Assembly: GCF_020539865.1 (NCBI RefSeq)
Contig: NZ_JAJBQV010000002.1
Coordinates: 1-64,000, forward strand
Direction: 5' to 3'
DNA from: Megasphaera elsdenii
Lineage (GTDB): Bacteria; Bacillota; Negativicutes; Veillonellales; Megasphaeraceae
Length of the DNA stretch: 64,000 bases
Shown here: piece by piece, positions 51,753 to 59,990 of the stretch
Numbering within the stretch: position 1 is the stretch's first letter
Layout: every line of letters begins with the position of its first letter
Made by a program: the position numbers and the translations under genes
The notes under the pieces: model-generated
Database searches by the model: none
What the model saw: the letters and a program-made list of their open reading frames with translations, nothing else
Told to the model about the DNA's origin: nothing

Positions 51753-51829
51753 TGGCGACCCCGATCAGATTTGAACTGACGATCTTCGCCGTGACAGGGC
51801 GACATGTTAAACCGCTACACCACGGGGCC
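51753..51829 (-). tRNA. tRNA-Asp (anticodon GTC), copy 2
   Basis: Identical in its visible sequence to copy 1. It is the first tRNA of the minus-strand cluster Asp-Phe-Leu-Asp-Leu. Confidence 0.95.
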
Positions 51830-51870
51830 GTTTCACCATTGCATCAGCACGGAGTGCCTCAACGAAAATT

Positions 51871-51899
51871 ATTTTACCATGACATGCTATTTTTGGCAA
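51871..51899 (-). promoter_or_regulatory. Promoter of the tRNA cluster
   Basis: Minus strand TTGCCA (51894-51899), 17 bp spacer, TAAAAT (51871-51876), about 40 bp before the first tRNA. Confidence 0.65.
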
Positions 51900-52034
51900 G
51901 TCTTTTTTTATCTTTTTTTCAATAATCCCAAAATTTCCTCTATGTTATCAGCCACATTTGATGTATAATATAGCCGGTATGCTTTGTTTACATCGTTTTT
52001 ACAAAGAGTTTTACAGAGAGGATAGAACAAACAC

Positions 52035-53855
52035 ATGGTTCATGCAATGAAGACCTTCAGCAAATGGCGGCACAGACTCTTGCCGCTGTGTATCATCTTT
52101 GCCGTAGTTTATGGCTTCTGCTTTGAATGGCAGTTTCTCATTTCCCTGGGCATGGGACCCGACAATATCGAAGATATGACCTTCGGCTTGCTGCCCGGTG
52201 TCGGCGCTGTCGTCCTGTCCCTGGCCCTGTACTGGAAGCATTTGTCTCCAGGCGCCATCATCCCGCCGGCCCTCATCGGTCTGGGCTGGATCATCACAGG
52301 CCCTTATTTGAGTTACATTTCCCTGATTAATACCAATACGATTTACTTGAATAACATATATGATATATATGTCGGCCTATACTTTTTTGCCATCTTTTTC
52401 TGCCTGAATATGATCGTCCGGCAGTATTTACCCCATAAAATCGGGGCTATCTTCATGACCCTCGTCCAGTTCGCAGCGTTTTTCATCGTCTTGCTGCAGT
52501 GGGTCTACTATTTCCTCTATAATTCGTCGATCACCACGTCCGGCGCCTTGCTCATCTTCCAGACGGGACCGGCAGAAACACTGGAATACTTCCACTCCCT
52601 GGGACTGTTCAAGTTGGCCGCTATCGTCATCGCCCTGGCTGTAATCCTGGGAGTCCTGTTCCTCTTGAACTATCGCCAGCGCATCCTGCCCAGGACCCAC
52701 ATCTACCGCAAGATCATCCCGCTGGCCTCGCTGCTGCTCATCATCGCTCCGTCTGTCGGCGCTTTGAGTGAAGAAATCTTCCCGGAAGCCTTTCCGATCC
52801 GGACTTTCATCGACACGCACGACTACATGCAGCGTTCAGCCTTATATGCCGAAAATCACGACGAAAAATACGATGCTCTCCAGGCTGTTCAACTCCACCC
52901 GGCCGATTATCCCAACACGGTCATCGTCGTCATCGGCGAATCGGAAACGCGGACACTGATGAACGCGTACAATCCGGATCACGTACCCAATACGCCGTGG
53001 CTGACAGCGATGAAGTCGAATCCGGACTTCACGTTATTCACCAATGCCTACAGCTGCGTCTGGTACACCGTCCCCGTCTTGGAACACGCCTTGACGGAAT
53101 CGAATTTCTACAACGATAAGCCTTTTAACGAATCCATTTCCATCATCGACATGGCCAAGAAGGCCGGCTATAAGACGTACTGGTTCAGCAATCAAGGCTC
53201 GGTTGGCGTCGCTGATACGCCGATTACTTTGGTCGCCAACACGGCTGACGTCTCCGAATGGGTCGACCGGGATCTGAAAGAATCGACGCTGGACGGCGCG
53301 CTCTTACAGTTCCTCAAACGAGTCGATCCGAAAGAAAAGAATTTTGTCGTCCTCCACATCATGGGCAGCCACATCGAATACCGCAACCGCTACCCGAAAG
53401 AATTCCAGAAATTCAACGACGGCAAAATCAACCAGGAAGCCGACTTCGACAACACAGTCCTCTATACGGACTGGGTCTTGTCTCAGATTTACGACTACGC
53501 CCGGGACAACCTCAACCTCGACGCCATGGTCTACTTCTCAGACCACGGCAGTGACCCCGACGTCGCCCGCCAGCCCGACAGCGCCAGCTTCAAAGTCCTG
53601 CGCATCCCCATGTTCTGCTACTTGTCTGAAGGATACCAGAAGCGCAATTCCAATGTTGTCAAAGCCATCAAGGCCAATAAAGACAAGTATTTCACAAACG
53701 ACTTGGAATACGAATTCATCTGCGGCGTCCTCAACATGGAATCGCCGAACTACGACCCATCCATGTCCATTGCCTCGTCGAAATGGAGCATGGAACGGAA
53801 AGACTTGAAGACCCGCTTCGGCAAGACCAGCCTCATGGACGATACGGAGTATTAG
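52035..53855 (+). CDS. Membrane phosphoethanolamine transferase-like protein (sulfatase fold)
   Basis: A 606-residue protein with about five N-terminal transmembrane helices (to residue about 245) and a periplasmic alkaline-phosphatase-fold domain. VIVVIGESETRTLMNAYNPD, TPWLTAM, LHIMGSHIEY, and VYFSDHGSDPD are the metal-binding and core motifs seen in EptA/EptB/LtaS relatives, which move phosphoethanolamine or glycerol phosphate onto lipid A, core sugars or polymers. The segment that should carry the Thr nucleophile reads NAYSCVWYTVPVLEHAL and lacks the usual CGT/A pattern. A -10 (TATAAT, 51964-51969) lies upstream. The substrate is likely an LPS component of this diderm, which is inference. 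Confidence 0.85.
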   Translation: MVHAMKTFSKWRHRLLPLCIIFAVVYGFCFEWQFLISLGMGPDNIEDMTFGLLPGVGAVVLSLALYWKHLSPGAIIPPALIGLGWIITGPYLSYISLINTNTIYLNNIYDIYVGLYFFAIFFCLNMIVRQYLPHKIGAIFMTLVQFAAFFIVLLQWVYYFLYNSSITTSGALLIFQTGPAETLEYFHSLGLFKLAAIVIALAVILGVLFLLNYRQRILPRTHIYRKIIPLASLLLIIAPSVGALSEEIFPEAFPIRTFIDTHDYMQRSALYAENHDEKYDALQAVQLHPADYPNTVIVVIGESETRTLMNAYNPDHVPNTPWLTAMKSNPDFTLFTNAYSCVWYTVPVLEHALTESNFYNDKPFNESISIIDMAKKAGYKTYWFSNQGSVGVADTPITLVANTADVSEWVDRDLKESTLDGALLQFLKRVDPKEKNFVVLHIMGSHIEYRNRYPKEFQKFNDGKINQEADFDNTVLYTDWVLSQIYDYARDNLNLDAMVYFSDHGSDPDVARQPDSASFKVLRIPMFCYLSEGYQKRNSNVVKAIKANKDKYFTNDLEYEFICGVLNMESPNYDPSMSIASSKWSMERKDLKTRFGKTSLMDDTEY

Positions 53856-53879
53856 TGGCTCGTGCCTCTCGCCGTTCGC

Positions 53880-53934
53880 AAACCTTCCTCATGATGATAT
53901 AATAGACATATATCATTATGAGGGAGGTTTTTTT
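53880..53934 (+). terminator. 21-bp hairpin with T7: terminator that buries the next ribosome-binding site
   Basis: Arms 53880-53900 and 53910-53930 pair over 21 bp with two G-U wobbles; 9-nt loop; T run 53928-53934, directly followed by the ATG at 53935. The right arm contains GGGAGG (53922-53927), the ribosome-binding site of the next gene. It can end the upstream transcript and hide the start site on readthrough mRNA. Confidence 0.8.
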
Positions 53935-55296
53935 ATGGAACATGCTTGTGTCGCAGCGGGGTTATTTCCCCATCCGCCGATTATGCTGCCGGAAATCGGC
54001 GGTCATGAACTGCAAAAGATAGATGCCACCGTCCGGGCCGTACAAGCGGCAGCCCGCTTGATTGTCCACCAGAAACCGGAGACATTGGTCATCATTTCGC
54101 CTCATAACTACGTCTTCCCCGATGGTGCGACGCTCGTAGAAGCGCCCCGCATCTACGGCAACCTTGATGCCTTCGGCTACCCGGAACTGGCTATGGACGT
54201 CCGCACGGATATGGACTTGGCTGAAGAAATCTTTGAAGTGGCCTCACCGAAGACGGAAGTATACCGTCTGGATGCCACCTGGAGCGACCGCTTCGGCCAT
54301 CCTCTCTACGTCGACCAGGGCACTTTCGTCCCCTTATATTACCTGCGCCAGTCCGGTTTCACAGGCCAAGTCGTCATCATGGCGCCGCGCTTTGACGACT
54401 ACGACAGTATGAGCCTCTTAGGGGGCCTCGTCGTCCAGGCCGCTGCCCGCTTGGGCCGGCGCATAGGGATCATTGCATCGGGTGACTTGTCTCACCGCCT
54501 CTTACCCGGTTCACCGAACGGCTACACGCCAAAAGGAGCTATTTTCGATAAGACCGTCATGGAAGCCCTGCAAAAGCAGGACCCGTCCATCTTAAAGAGC
54601 CTGAGCCGCAGCCTCATCGACGAAGCCGGCATGTGCGGCCTGCCGTCGGTATATTTTCTCTTCGGCGCCTTGCGCCATTTCCGCCCGGTCATGCCGGTTT
54701 ATTCTTACGAAGGCCCTTTCGGCGTCGGCTACGGCGTCGCCCTGTATCTGCCGGAAGGCCAGGAAAAACGAGCTGAAAAGCCGGCTGTCGCCGATATCCG
54801 CATCCGCCTGGCCAGAGAAAGCATTGCTTACTACTTGAAGCATCACAGCCTCATGACGCCTCCAAAGGACCTGCCCGAAGACCTGCAGGACAAGGCCGGT
54901 GCCTTCGTATCCCTCCACAAAGGGAGCCGGCTGCGCGGCTGTATCGGCACCTTCCTGCCCATGCAGATGAATATTGCCAGTGAAATCATACATAACGCCG
55001 TATCCGCTGCCACCCGGGATCCGCGCTTCTATCCGGTCAGCCTGGACGAACTGAAAGACATCGACATTTCCGTCGACGTCCTGGGCCAGCCTGAAGCGGT
55101 AGCCTCGCCAGCCGATCTGGACCCGAAGAAGTACGGCGTCATCGTCATGAGCCATGCCCAGACGGGCCTGCTCCTGCCCGACTTGGAAGGCGTCGACACG
55201 GTCCAACAGCAAATTGCTATTGCCAAGGAAAAAGCCGGCATCCCGCCCCAGGTCCAGCCCGACCTCTACCGCTTCACCGTTACGCGCTATAAGTAG
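53935..55296 (+). CDS. AmmeMemoRadiSam system fusion: MEMO/LigB-like + AMMECR1 domains
   Basis: A 453-residue cytoplasmic protein joining two modules. Residues about 1-265 follow the MEMO/class III extradiol-dioxygenase-like fold (FPHPPIMLPEIGG, IISPHNYVF, DRFGHPLYVDQGT, IIASGDLSHRL), with His and Asp residues at the likely metal site. Residues about 280-453 are an AMMECR1 domain (SRLRGCIGTFLPM, DPRFYPVSLDEL, PDLEGVDTVQQQIAIAKEKAGI). The system (A, B and radical SAM parts) is widespread; its reaction is unknown. The gene for the radical SAM partner follows after 8 bp. The ATG is hidden in a hairpin (53880-53934). Confidence 0.9.
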   Translation: MEHACVAAGLFPHPPIMLPEIGGHELQKIDATVRAVQAAARLIVHQKPETLVIISPHNYVFPDGATLVEAPRIYGNLDAFGYPELAMDVRTDMDLAEEIFEVASPKTEVYRLDATWSDRFGHPLYVDQGTFVPLYYLRQSGFTGQVVIMAPRFDDYDSMSLLGGLVVQAAARLGRRIGIIASGDLSHRLLPGSPNGYTPKGAIFDKTVMEALQKQDPSILKSLSRSLIDEAGMCGLPSVYFLFGALRHFRPVMPVYSYEGPFGVGYGVALYLPEGQEKRAEKPAVADIRIRLARESIAYYLKHHSLMTPPKDLPEDLQDKAGAFVSLHKGSRLRGCIGTFLPMQMNIASEIIHNAVSAATRDPRFYPVSLDELKDIDISVDVLGQPEAVASPADLDPKKYGVIVMSHAQTGLLLPDLEGVDTVQQQIAIAKEKAGIPPQVQPDLYRFTVTRYK

Positions 55297-55304
55297 GTGA
55301 TACG

Positions 55305-56156
55305 ATGGAAGCCGCTTATTATGAAATCGATTCCTCCGGCCAGGCGCGCTGTCACCTCTGTCCCCATCACTGCCGCATCGCCTTGGGCCATCGCGGCCGC
55401 TGCCGAACCCGCTATTATGACGGCGAACAGCTCCAGGCCCTGAACTACGGTCAATGCACGTCCATCGCGCTGGACCCCATTGAAAAGAAGCCCCTCTATC
55501 GCTTCCATCCCGGCTCTGCCATCTTGTCCCTGGGATCGTGGGGCTGCAATTTCACTTGCCCTTTCTGTCAGAACTGGCAGATTTCCCAGCAAGAAGCGCC
55601 GTACCGGGACGTGACGCCGGAACAGGCCCTGGCCCTGGCCCAGCACTATACGGCAAACGGCAGCATTGGCCTGGCCTATACCTATAATGAACCGACGTTG
55701 AGCTATGAATTCATCATTCGGACAGCCCGTCTCATCCATAAAGCCGGCCTGATCAACGTCATGGTCAGCAACGGCTACATCGAGAAAGAGCCACTCCAGG
55801 CCCTGCTGCCCTATATCGACGCCTGGAATATCGACCTCAAAGGATTCTCCCCGGACTTCTACCAGTCCCTCTGTGGGGCCTCCCTCCAGCCCGTGCTGGA
55901 CACGATTGCCGCTGTCGCCGCCGTGAGCCATGTCGAAGTGACGACACTGGTCATCCCCGGCCAGAACGACGACGCCAGCCAGATGCGTCGGCAGGCCCAA
56001 TGGCTGGCATCCCTTTCGCCGGATATCCCCTTGCACTTGACCCGCTATTTCCCGCAGTACCGCTGGTCTACGCCGGCGACGCCCCTGACAACGATGAAAC
56101 AGCTGCAGGCCGCGGCCAGCCCTTATCTCCATTACGTCTATCTGGGCAATGTCTAA
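55305..56156 (+). CDS. amrS: AmmeMemoRadiSam system radical SAM enzyme
   Basis: A 283-residue radical SAM protein, the third part of the system. CHLCPHHCRIALGHRGRC near the N-terminus is the extra Cys region, and the SAM-cluster motif CX3CX2C is GCNFTCPFCQNWQIS. ITYNEPTL-like AYTYNEPTLSYEF and GYIEKEPLQALLPYIDAWNIDLKGF (quoted in parts: YTYNEPTLSYE and AWNIDLKGF) are typical. Similar to pyruvate formate-lyase-activating enzymes, but the neighbour and the N-terminal Cys set point to the AmrS type. RBS AGGTG precedes the ATG. Confidence 0.9.
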   Translation: MEAAYYEIDSSGQARCHLCPHHCRIALGHRGRCRTRYYDGEQLQALNYGQCTSIALDPIEKKPLYRFHPGSAILSLGSWGCNFTCPFCQNWQISQQEAPYRDVTPEQALALAQHYTANGSIGLAYTYNEPTLSYEFIIRTARLIHKAGLINVMVSNGYIEKEPLQALLPYIDAWNIDLKGFSPDFYQSLCGASLQPVLDTIAAVAAVSHVEVTTLVIPGQNDDASQMRRQAQWLASLSPDIPLHLTRYFPQYRWSTPATPLTTMKQLQAAASPYLHYVYLGNV

Positions 56157-56202
56157 CTGACGGTCATCGTCCTAGGTTAAACGATTATTGCAAAGTTTAA
56201 GT

Positions 56203-56230
56203 TTGCACACGGGTTGGAACATGCTATAAT
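56203..56230 (+). promoter_or_regulatory. Promoter of larA
   Basis: TTGCAC (56203-56208), 16 bp spacer, TATAAT (56225-56230), about 47 bp before the ATG. Confidence 0.6.
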
Positions 56231-56276
56231 AAGGTACAATTTGTTTTTTATTTTTTTTAAGAAGTGGTGGTAAAGA

Positions 56277-57584
56277 ATGGCATTAAAAGAATTTACTTTT
56301 AATATTGGTGAAACTACACAGACTGTTATGCTCCCAGAAGAACACATCGTCGGGGTCATGGAAGGAAAACACGTCCCTGCCGTTGATGTCAAGCAGGCCA
56401 CAATCGACTGCATGCGTCATCCTATTGGCAGCGCCCCGTTGCAGGAAAAAGTTCAGAAAGGCGATAAAGTCTGCCTCGTCGTCGCCGACGTCACCCGCAC
56501 TTGGAACCATTCCAATCAGTTTCTCATCTATATCATCGACGAACTGAACCTGGCCGGCATCCCTGATGACGACATTTACATCGTCTTTGCCCAAGGTTCG
56601 CACCGCGCTCAGACACCGGAAGAAGACGTCATCGTCTGCGGCGAAGAAGTCGTCCGCCGTATCAAGACTTATCAGCACGATTGCATGGATCCGACCCTCG
56701 TCGACTTTGGCACGACGAAACTCGGCACACCGCTGAAACTCAATAAACACGTCGTCGACGCCGATAAAGTCATCATCGTCGACGGTATTACGACCCATCT
56801 CTTTGCCGGTTACGGCGGCGGCCGCAAGCTCATCCTGCCCGGCGTTTCCGGTTTCGAAACGATCCAGCGCAACCACTGCCACGCCTTAGCCGACGAATTC
56901 GGCCACGGCATCAATCCCAAGACGCGGGCCCTCAAAATCGACGGCAACCCGCTCAACGACGACATGGTCGAAGCCTGCAGCAAGATCAATCCGTGCTTCC
57001 TCGTCCACTCCGTCATCAACGGCGACGGTGAAATCTGCCGCATGGTCGGCGGCGACTGGTACGACGCATGGCGGGCTGGTACCGAAGCCGTTCTCGACAT
57101 CCAGCGTGTCCCGATGAAAGAAAAATCGGACGTCGTCATCGCCTGCGCCGGCGGCTATCCCAGTGACGTCAGCCTCTACCAGGGCTGCAAATGTTATGAC
57201 CCGGCTGAAATGGCTGTCAAAGACGGCGGCATCATCATCGCCATCATGGAAGCCCGGGACATCAAAGAACCGGCTATCTACATGGACAGTTTCAAATACG
57301 ACACCATGGAAGAAATGGAAAAAGCCCTGCGGGCCCACTTTACCATCCCCTTCTTCGTCGCCTTCAACCTCTTCTGCCTGACCCATAAAGACACGGTCAT
57401 CTTGGTCACACTGCCGCGCAACTTCAATGACATCCGCCGCACCGGCCAGATTCCGGTCAAAACAGTCCAGGAAGCTTGGGACTTGGCACAGCAGAAACTG
57501 AAAGAACAGGGCAAAGATAAAGATTACACCATCAACATCATGCCCCATGCCACCAAAGTCATGCCGATTTTACAGGAAAAATAG
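56277..57584 (+). CDS. larA: Nickel-dependent lactate racemase LarA
   Basis: A 435-residue DUF2088 protein of the LarA family, which interconverts L- and D-lactate with the nickel-pincer cofactor NPN tethered to a Lys. Motifs match the active site: AQGSHRAQTPEE (catalytic His), VDGITTHLFAGYGGGRKLILPG (catalytic His and cofactor Lys, quoted as THLFAGYGGGRKLILPG) and NHCHALADEF (Ni-ligand His). It is consistent with lactate use in Megasphaera-type bacteria, where racemase feeds the acrylate pathway; this last step is inference. The cofactor genes larB, larC and larE are not here. Own promoter, weak RBS (GTGGTGG) and a strong terminator (57603). Confidence 0.92.
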   Translation: MALKEFTFNIGETTQTVMLPEEHIVGVMEGKHVPAVDVKQATIDCMRHPIGSAPLQEKVQKGDKVCLVVADVTRTWNHSNQFLIYIIDELNLAGIPDDDIYIVFAQGSHRAQTPEEDVIVCGEEVVRRIKTYQHDCMDPTLVDFGTTKLGTPLKLNKHVVDADKVIIVDGITTHLFAGYGGGRKLILPGVSGFETIQRNHCHALADEFGHGINPKTRALKIDGNPLNDDMVEACSKINPCFLVHSVINGDGEICRMVGGDWYDAWRAGTEAVLDIQRVPMKEKSDVVIACAGGYPSDVSLYQGCKCYDPAEMAVKDGGIIIAIMEARDIKEPAIYMDSFKYDTMEEMEKALRAHFTIPFFVAFNLFCLTHKDTVILVTLPRNFNDIRRTGQIPVKTVQEAWDLAQQKLKEQGKDKDYTINIMPHATKVMPILQEK

Positions 57585-57602
57585 CAACGCTATTTTTTCC
57601 GT

Positions 57603-57630
57603 AAGGGACGCCCAAAGGGCGTCCCTTTTT
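57603..57630 (+). terminator. Terminator of larA
   Basis: An 11-bp perfect stem AAGGGACGCCC, AAA, GGGCGTCCCTT followed by T5 (57603-57630), 18 bp after the larA stop. Confidence 0.9.
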
Positions 57631-57677
57631 AATTTCCGTATACCGTAGGGGACACCCAAAGGTTTTTGCCATCAGGC

Positions 57678-57706
57678 GTGGGCGGGCGCCCCACGCCTGA
57701 TGACTT
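57678..57706. repeat. GC-rich palindrome (CATCAGGCGTGGG hairpin)
   Basis: The arms CATCAGGCGTGGGCG and CGCCCCACGCCTGATG around position 57690 form a near-perfect hairpin. It is joined to a partial GTAGGGG repeat unit. Confidence 0.55.
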
Positions 57707-57791
57707 GGATGGCGGCACCCTTATTATTCCCAAAAGCTATACATATCTATTCTTCAATGTGTAAACAGCATAATATATTTTCGTATATATC

Positions 57792-57820
57792 ATGACAAAC
57801 GTAAAATCCTATGCTATAAT
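57792..57820 (+). promoter_or_regulatory. Promoter of the cupin gene
   Basis: ATGACA (57792-57797), 17 bp spacer, TATAAT (57815-57820), about 74 bp before the GTG start. Confidence 0.65.
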
Positions 57821-57893
57821 ATAGCCAAGAGATGCGAAAGGAACCGCAAGCAAGTTGTTTCCTTTGTAAGCGCATTAGAAAGGGGTAAGTCCA

Positions 57894-58220
57894 GTGGAAA
57901 TAGAGAAAGTAGAACATGCCGCCGGCGGTAAGGGGTACATCTTGAAGAAAAAACTTCTGAGCGCCACCGAGCTAAAGGACAAAGTAGGCATGTTCGCCGA
58001 AATCACATTGAAACCTGGATGTTCCTTAGGCTATCACGTTCACAGTGACAACGCAGAAGCATATTACATCCTTTCCGGAGAGGGAGAATATGACGACAAC
58101 GGAGAAATCCGGACCGTTAAACCAGGAGACGTTACTTACACATCAGATGGCAAGGGTCATAGCTTGGAAAACAAAAGTCAGAACGATTTAGTTTTCATTG
58201 CGTTGATCATTAACAACTAA
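57894..58220 (+). CDS. Small cupin-domain protein
   Basis: A 108-residue single-domain cupin. The two cupin motifs are GCSLGYHVHSDNAEAYYILSGEGEY (quoted as GYHVHSDNAEAYYILSG: two His and a Glu) and KPGDVTYTSDGKGHSLEN (a third His), which together form a metal site in a beta-barrel. Single-domain cupins include isomerases, dioxygenases and sugar- or metal-binding proteins; the substrate is not known. The start is GTG at 57894 with AAAGGGG 8 bp upstream. It stands alone; GC content appears lower than in neighbours. Confidence 0.85.
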   Translation: MEIEKVEHAAGGKGYILKKKLLSATELKDKVGMFAEITLKPGCSLGYHVHSDNAEAYYILSGEGEYDDNGEIRTVKPGDVTYTSDGKGHSLENKSQNDLVFIALIINN

Positions 58221-58436
58221 ATAATGTCCATAGGATCAGCAAGCGTTCGTCGATGAACATTACAAATTAACTTATCTTGATTGAAGTGCTTCGAACTTTT
58301 CGAATGGGTGTGATGTTTTTCAAATAGGTTAGTCTAGTAAATCCAAGCGCAACGAACGATTAGTGTTTCAACATTTTTGTACGAGGTTAAAGTAACCAGA
58401 ACCAAAAACGAGATGAATATGAATCCTATAACGTAG

Positions 58437-58475
58437 AGGACCGGTAGACATATGTCGCGTGTGTATCGGTCCTTT
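58437..58475 (+). terminator. Terminator-like hairpin
   Basis: AGGACCG (58437-58443) and CGGTCCT around a loop of about 22 nt, then TTTT. A further T run (58483-58489) follows. Confidence 0.55.
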
Positions 58476-58511
58476 TACGCGTCTTTTTTTGCCTGACTTG
58501 TCCCTTCTCCA

Positions 58512-58540
58512 TTGACAGACTCCGTCCCCTCTTCTATAAT
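58512..58540 (+). promoter_or_regulatory. Promoter of the symporter gene
   Basis: A consensus TTGACA (58512-58517), 17 bp spacer, TATAAT (58535-58540), 57 bp before the ATG. Confidence 0.8.
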
Positions 58541-58597
58541 ATACTAAAACGGTATTCTATAGAAACTGTTTATATTTCATCAAAGGGGGAGACAATC

Positions 58598-59902
58598 ATG
58601 TCTAACGAATCTCAAGACCGAGTCCAAGAACAAGCCCGGGAAGCCATCCGCGGCAGCTAGGGTCAGCATCGTGGCCGTCAGTTTGCCTTGTGGATGGGCG
58701 CCTTAATCATCGGTGCCATTTTAGGCTGGCTCGGTATTCCGGCATTGAACCAATTATTTGATTTCATTGCAACAGTTTTCACGCGCTTATTCCAGTTCAT
58801 CGCCGTACCGACCATTGCCTTAGCCGTCATCACGACCTTATCGGCTCTGGGCGCCAAGAAAGAAACGGGCCGTATCTTCGCCCACGCCGTCACCTATACC
58901 TTGCTGACGACGATCTGTGCCGCCGCTATCGGCCTGATTCTCTATCTCTGGATTGCACCGGGCAATCTGCCGGTAGACCTCATCAACTCCGGCGTTTCCA
59001 ACGTCCCGCAGAAATTGGAAAAAGTCACCTATTACGACCACTTCCTGTCGGTCATCCCGAACAACATGCTCCAGCCGTTCTTGTCGGGTAACGTCCTTTC
59101 GGTCATGCTCATCGCAGCAGCTGTCGGCCTGGCTTTGGCTTTCATGCCTAAGACAGAAAACCGCGCTGTCCTCTTGAAGGGTCTCCTGGGCTTACAGGAA
59201 GTCCTGTTCACCCTCATCCGGGCCCTGCTCTGGATTTTGCCTGTCGGCATCCTGGCTTTCTCGGCACAGCTGTCGGCACAGATTGAAGCCGGTGTCATCG
59301 TCGGTGCCCTGGGCAAATACACCTTGGTCATCCTTGGCGGCAACCTCATCCAGTTTTTCATCGTCCTGCCGATTTTCCTGGTTCTTCGCGGTCTCAACCC
59401 GATTTACGTCTTCCGCAAGATGGCTCCGGCCATTGCCGTCGCCTTGTTCACCAAGAGTTCTGCCGGTACCCTGCCGGTCACCTTGGCTTCGGCTGAACAA
59501 CGTCTTAACGTCCATCCTCAGGTATCTCGCTTCGTCCTGCCGATTTGCACGACCATCAACATGAACGGCTGCGCCGCTTTCATTCTGGTCACGTCCCTGT
59601 TCCTCATGCAGAACGGCGGCTTTGACCTTTCTTTGGGCACCATGATTGCCTGGCTCTTCGTAGCCGTCCTGGCAGCCATCGGTAACGCCGGCGTCCCCAT
59701 GGGCTGCTATTTCCTGACCTTGTCGCTCATGTCCGGCATCGGTGCACCTATCGGCATCATGGGTATCATCTTGCCGATCTACACAATCATCGACATGATT
59801 GAAACTGCTGAAAACGTCTGGTCCGACTCGGCCGTCTGTGCCATGACCGACCACGACTTAGCTTCTGAACTCGATGCACAACCGGCACCAGCTCAGCATT
59901 AA
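58598..59902 (+). pseudogene. Dicarboxylate/amino acid:cation symporter (DAACS) gene with in-frame amber codon
   Basis: From the ATG at 58598 (RBS AAAGGGGGA, consensus promoter upstream) the frame reads 20 codons, then TAG at 58658-58660, then continues open to 59902 for a further 413 codons. The product after the stop is a DAACS transporter with about eight helices: KSSAGTLPVTLASAEQRLNV (quoted as SSAGTLPVTLASAEQ), FVLPICTTINMNGCAAF and GNAGVPMGCYFLT are the helix-loop signatures. Internal starts (TTG 58688, ATG 58694) have no good RBS. It may be an inactive gene, a readthrough case, or restarted; only the amphipathic N-terminal segment would be lost. The IS lies just downstream. Confidence 0.8.
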
Positions 59903-59906
59903 AGGC

Positions 59907-59929
59907 ATAAAAAAGAGGCTGTCCCATTT
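59907..59929. terminator. Left half of a terminator split by the IS
   Basis: AAAAAAGAGGCTGTC followed by CCATTT. Its pairing arm GGCAGCCTCTTTTT lies beyond the IS at 61471-61484. See the IS entry. Confidence 0.85.
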
Positions 59930-59990
59930 TGATGTGACCCCAAAAAGTTAGACCTTAGTAACGAGATGGTTTTGCCATCTCGTTATTTTT

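Larger units (their letters stand above)
57585..57893. other. Intergenic region larA to cupin
   Basis: About 309 bp with the larA terminator, a GTAGGGG-type repeat with a GGCGTGGGCGGGCGCCCCACGCC palindrome-like stretch (about 57645-57712, hairpin CATCAGGCGTGGG/CCCACGCCTGATG) and the cupin promoter. No further gene. Confidence 0.65.
58221..58597. other. Gene-free region between cupin and symporter
   Basis: About 377 bp. AT-richer than neighbours, with no open frame of merit. It contains a terminator-like hairpin (58437-58475) and a consensus promoter (58512-58540) for the symporter gene. The first 215 bp show nothing I can name. Confidence 0.6.

Noticed and set aside
58658..58660. TAG as pyrrolysine or another recoded codon
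   Set aside because: The family does not use Pyl, no PYLIS or pyl genes are in the window, and the position is in a non-conserved N-terminal segment.
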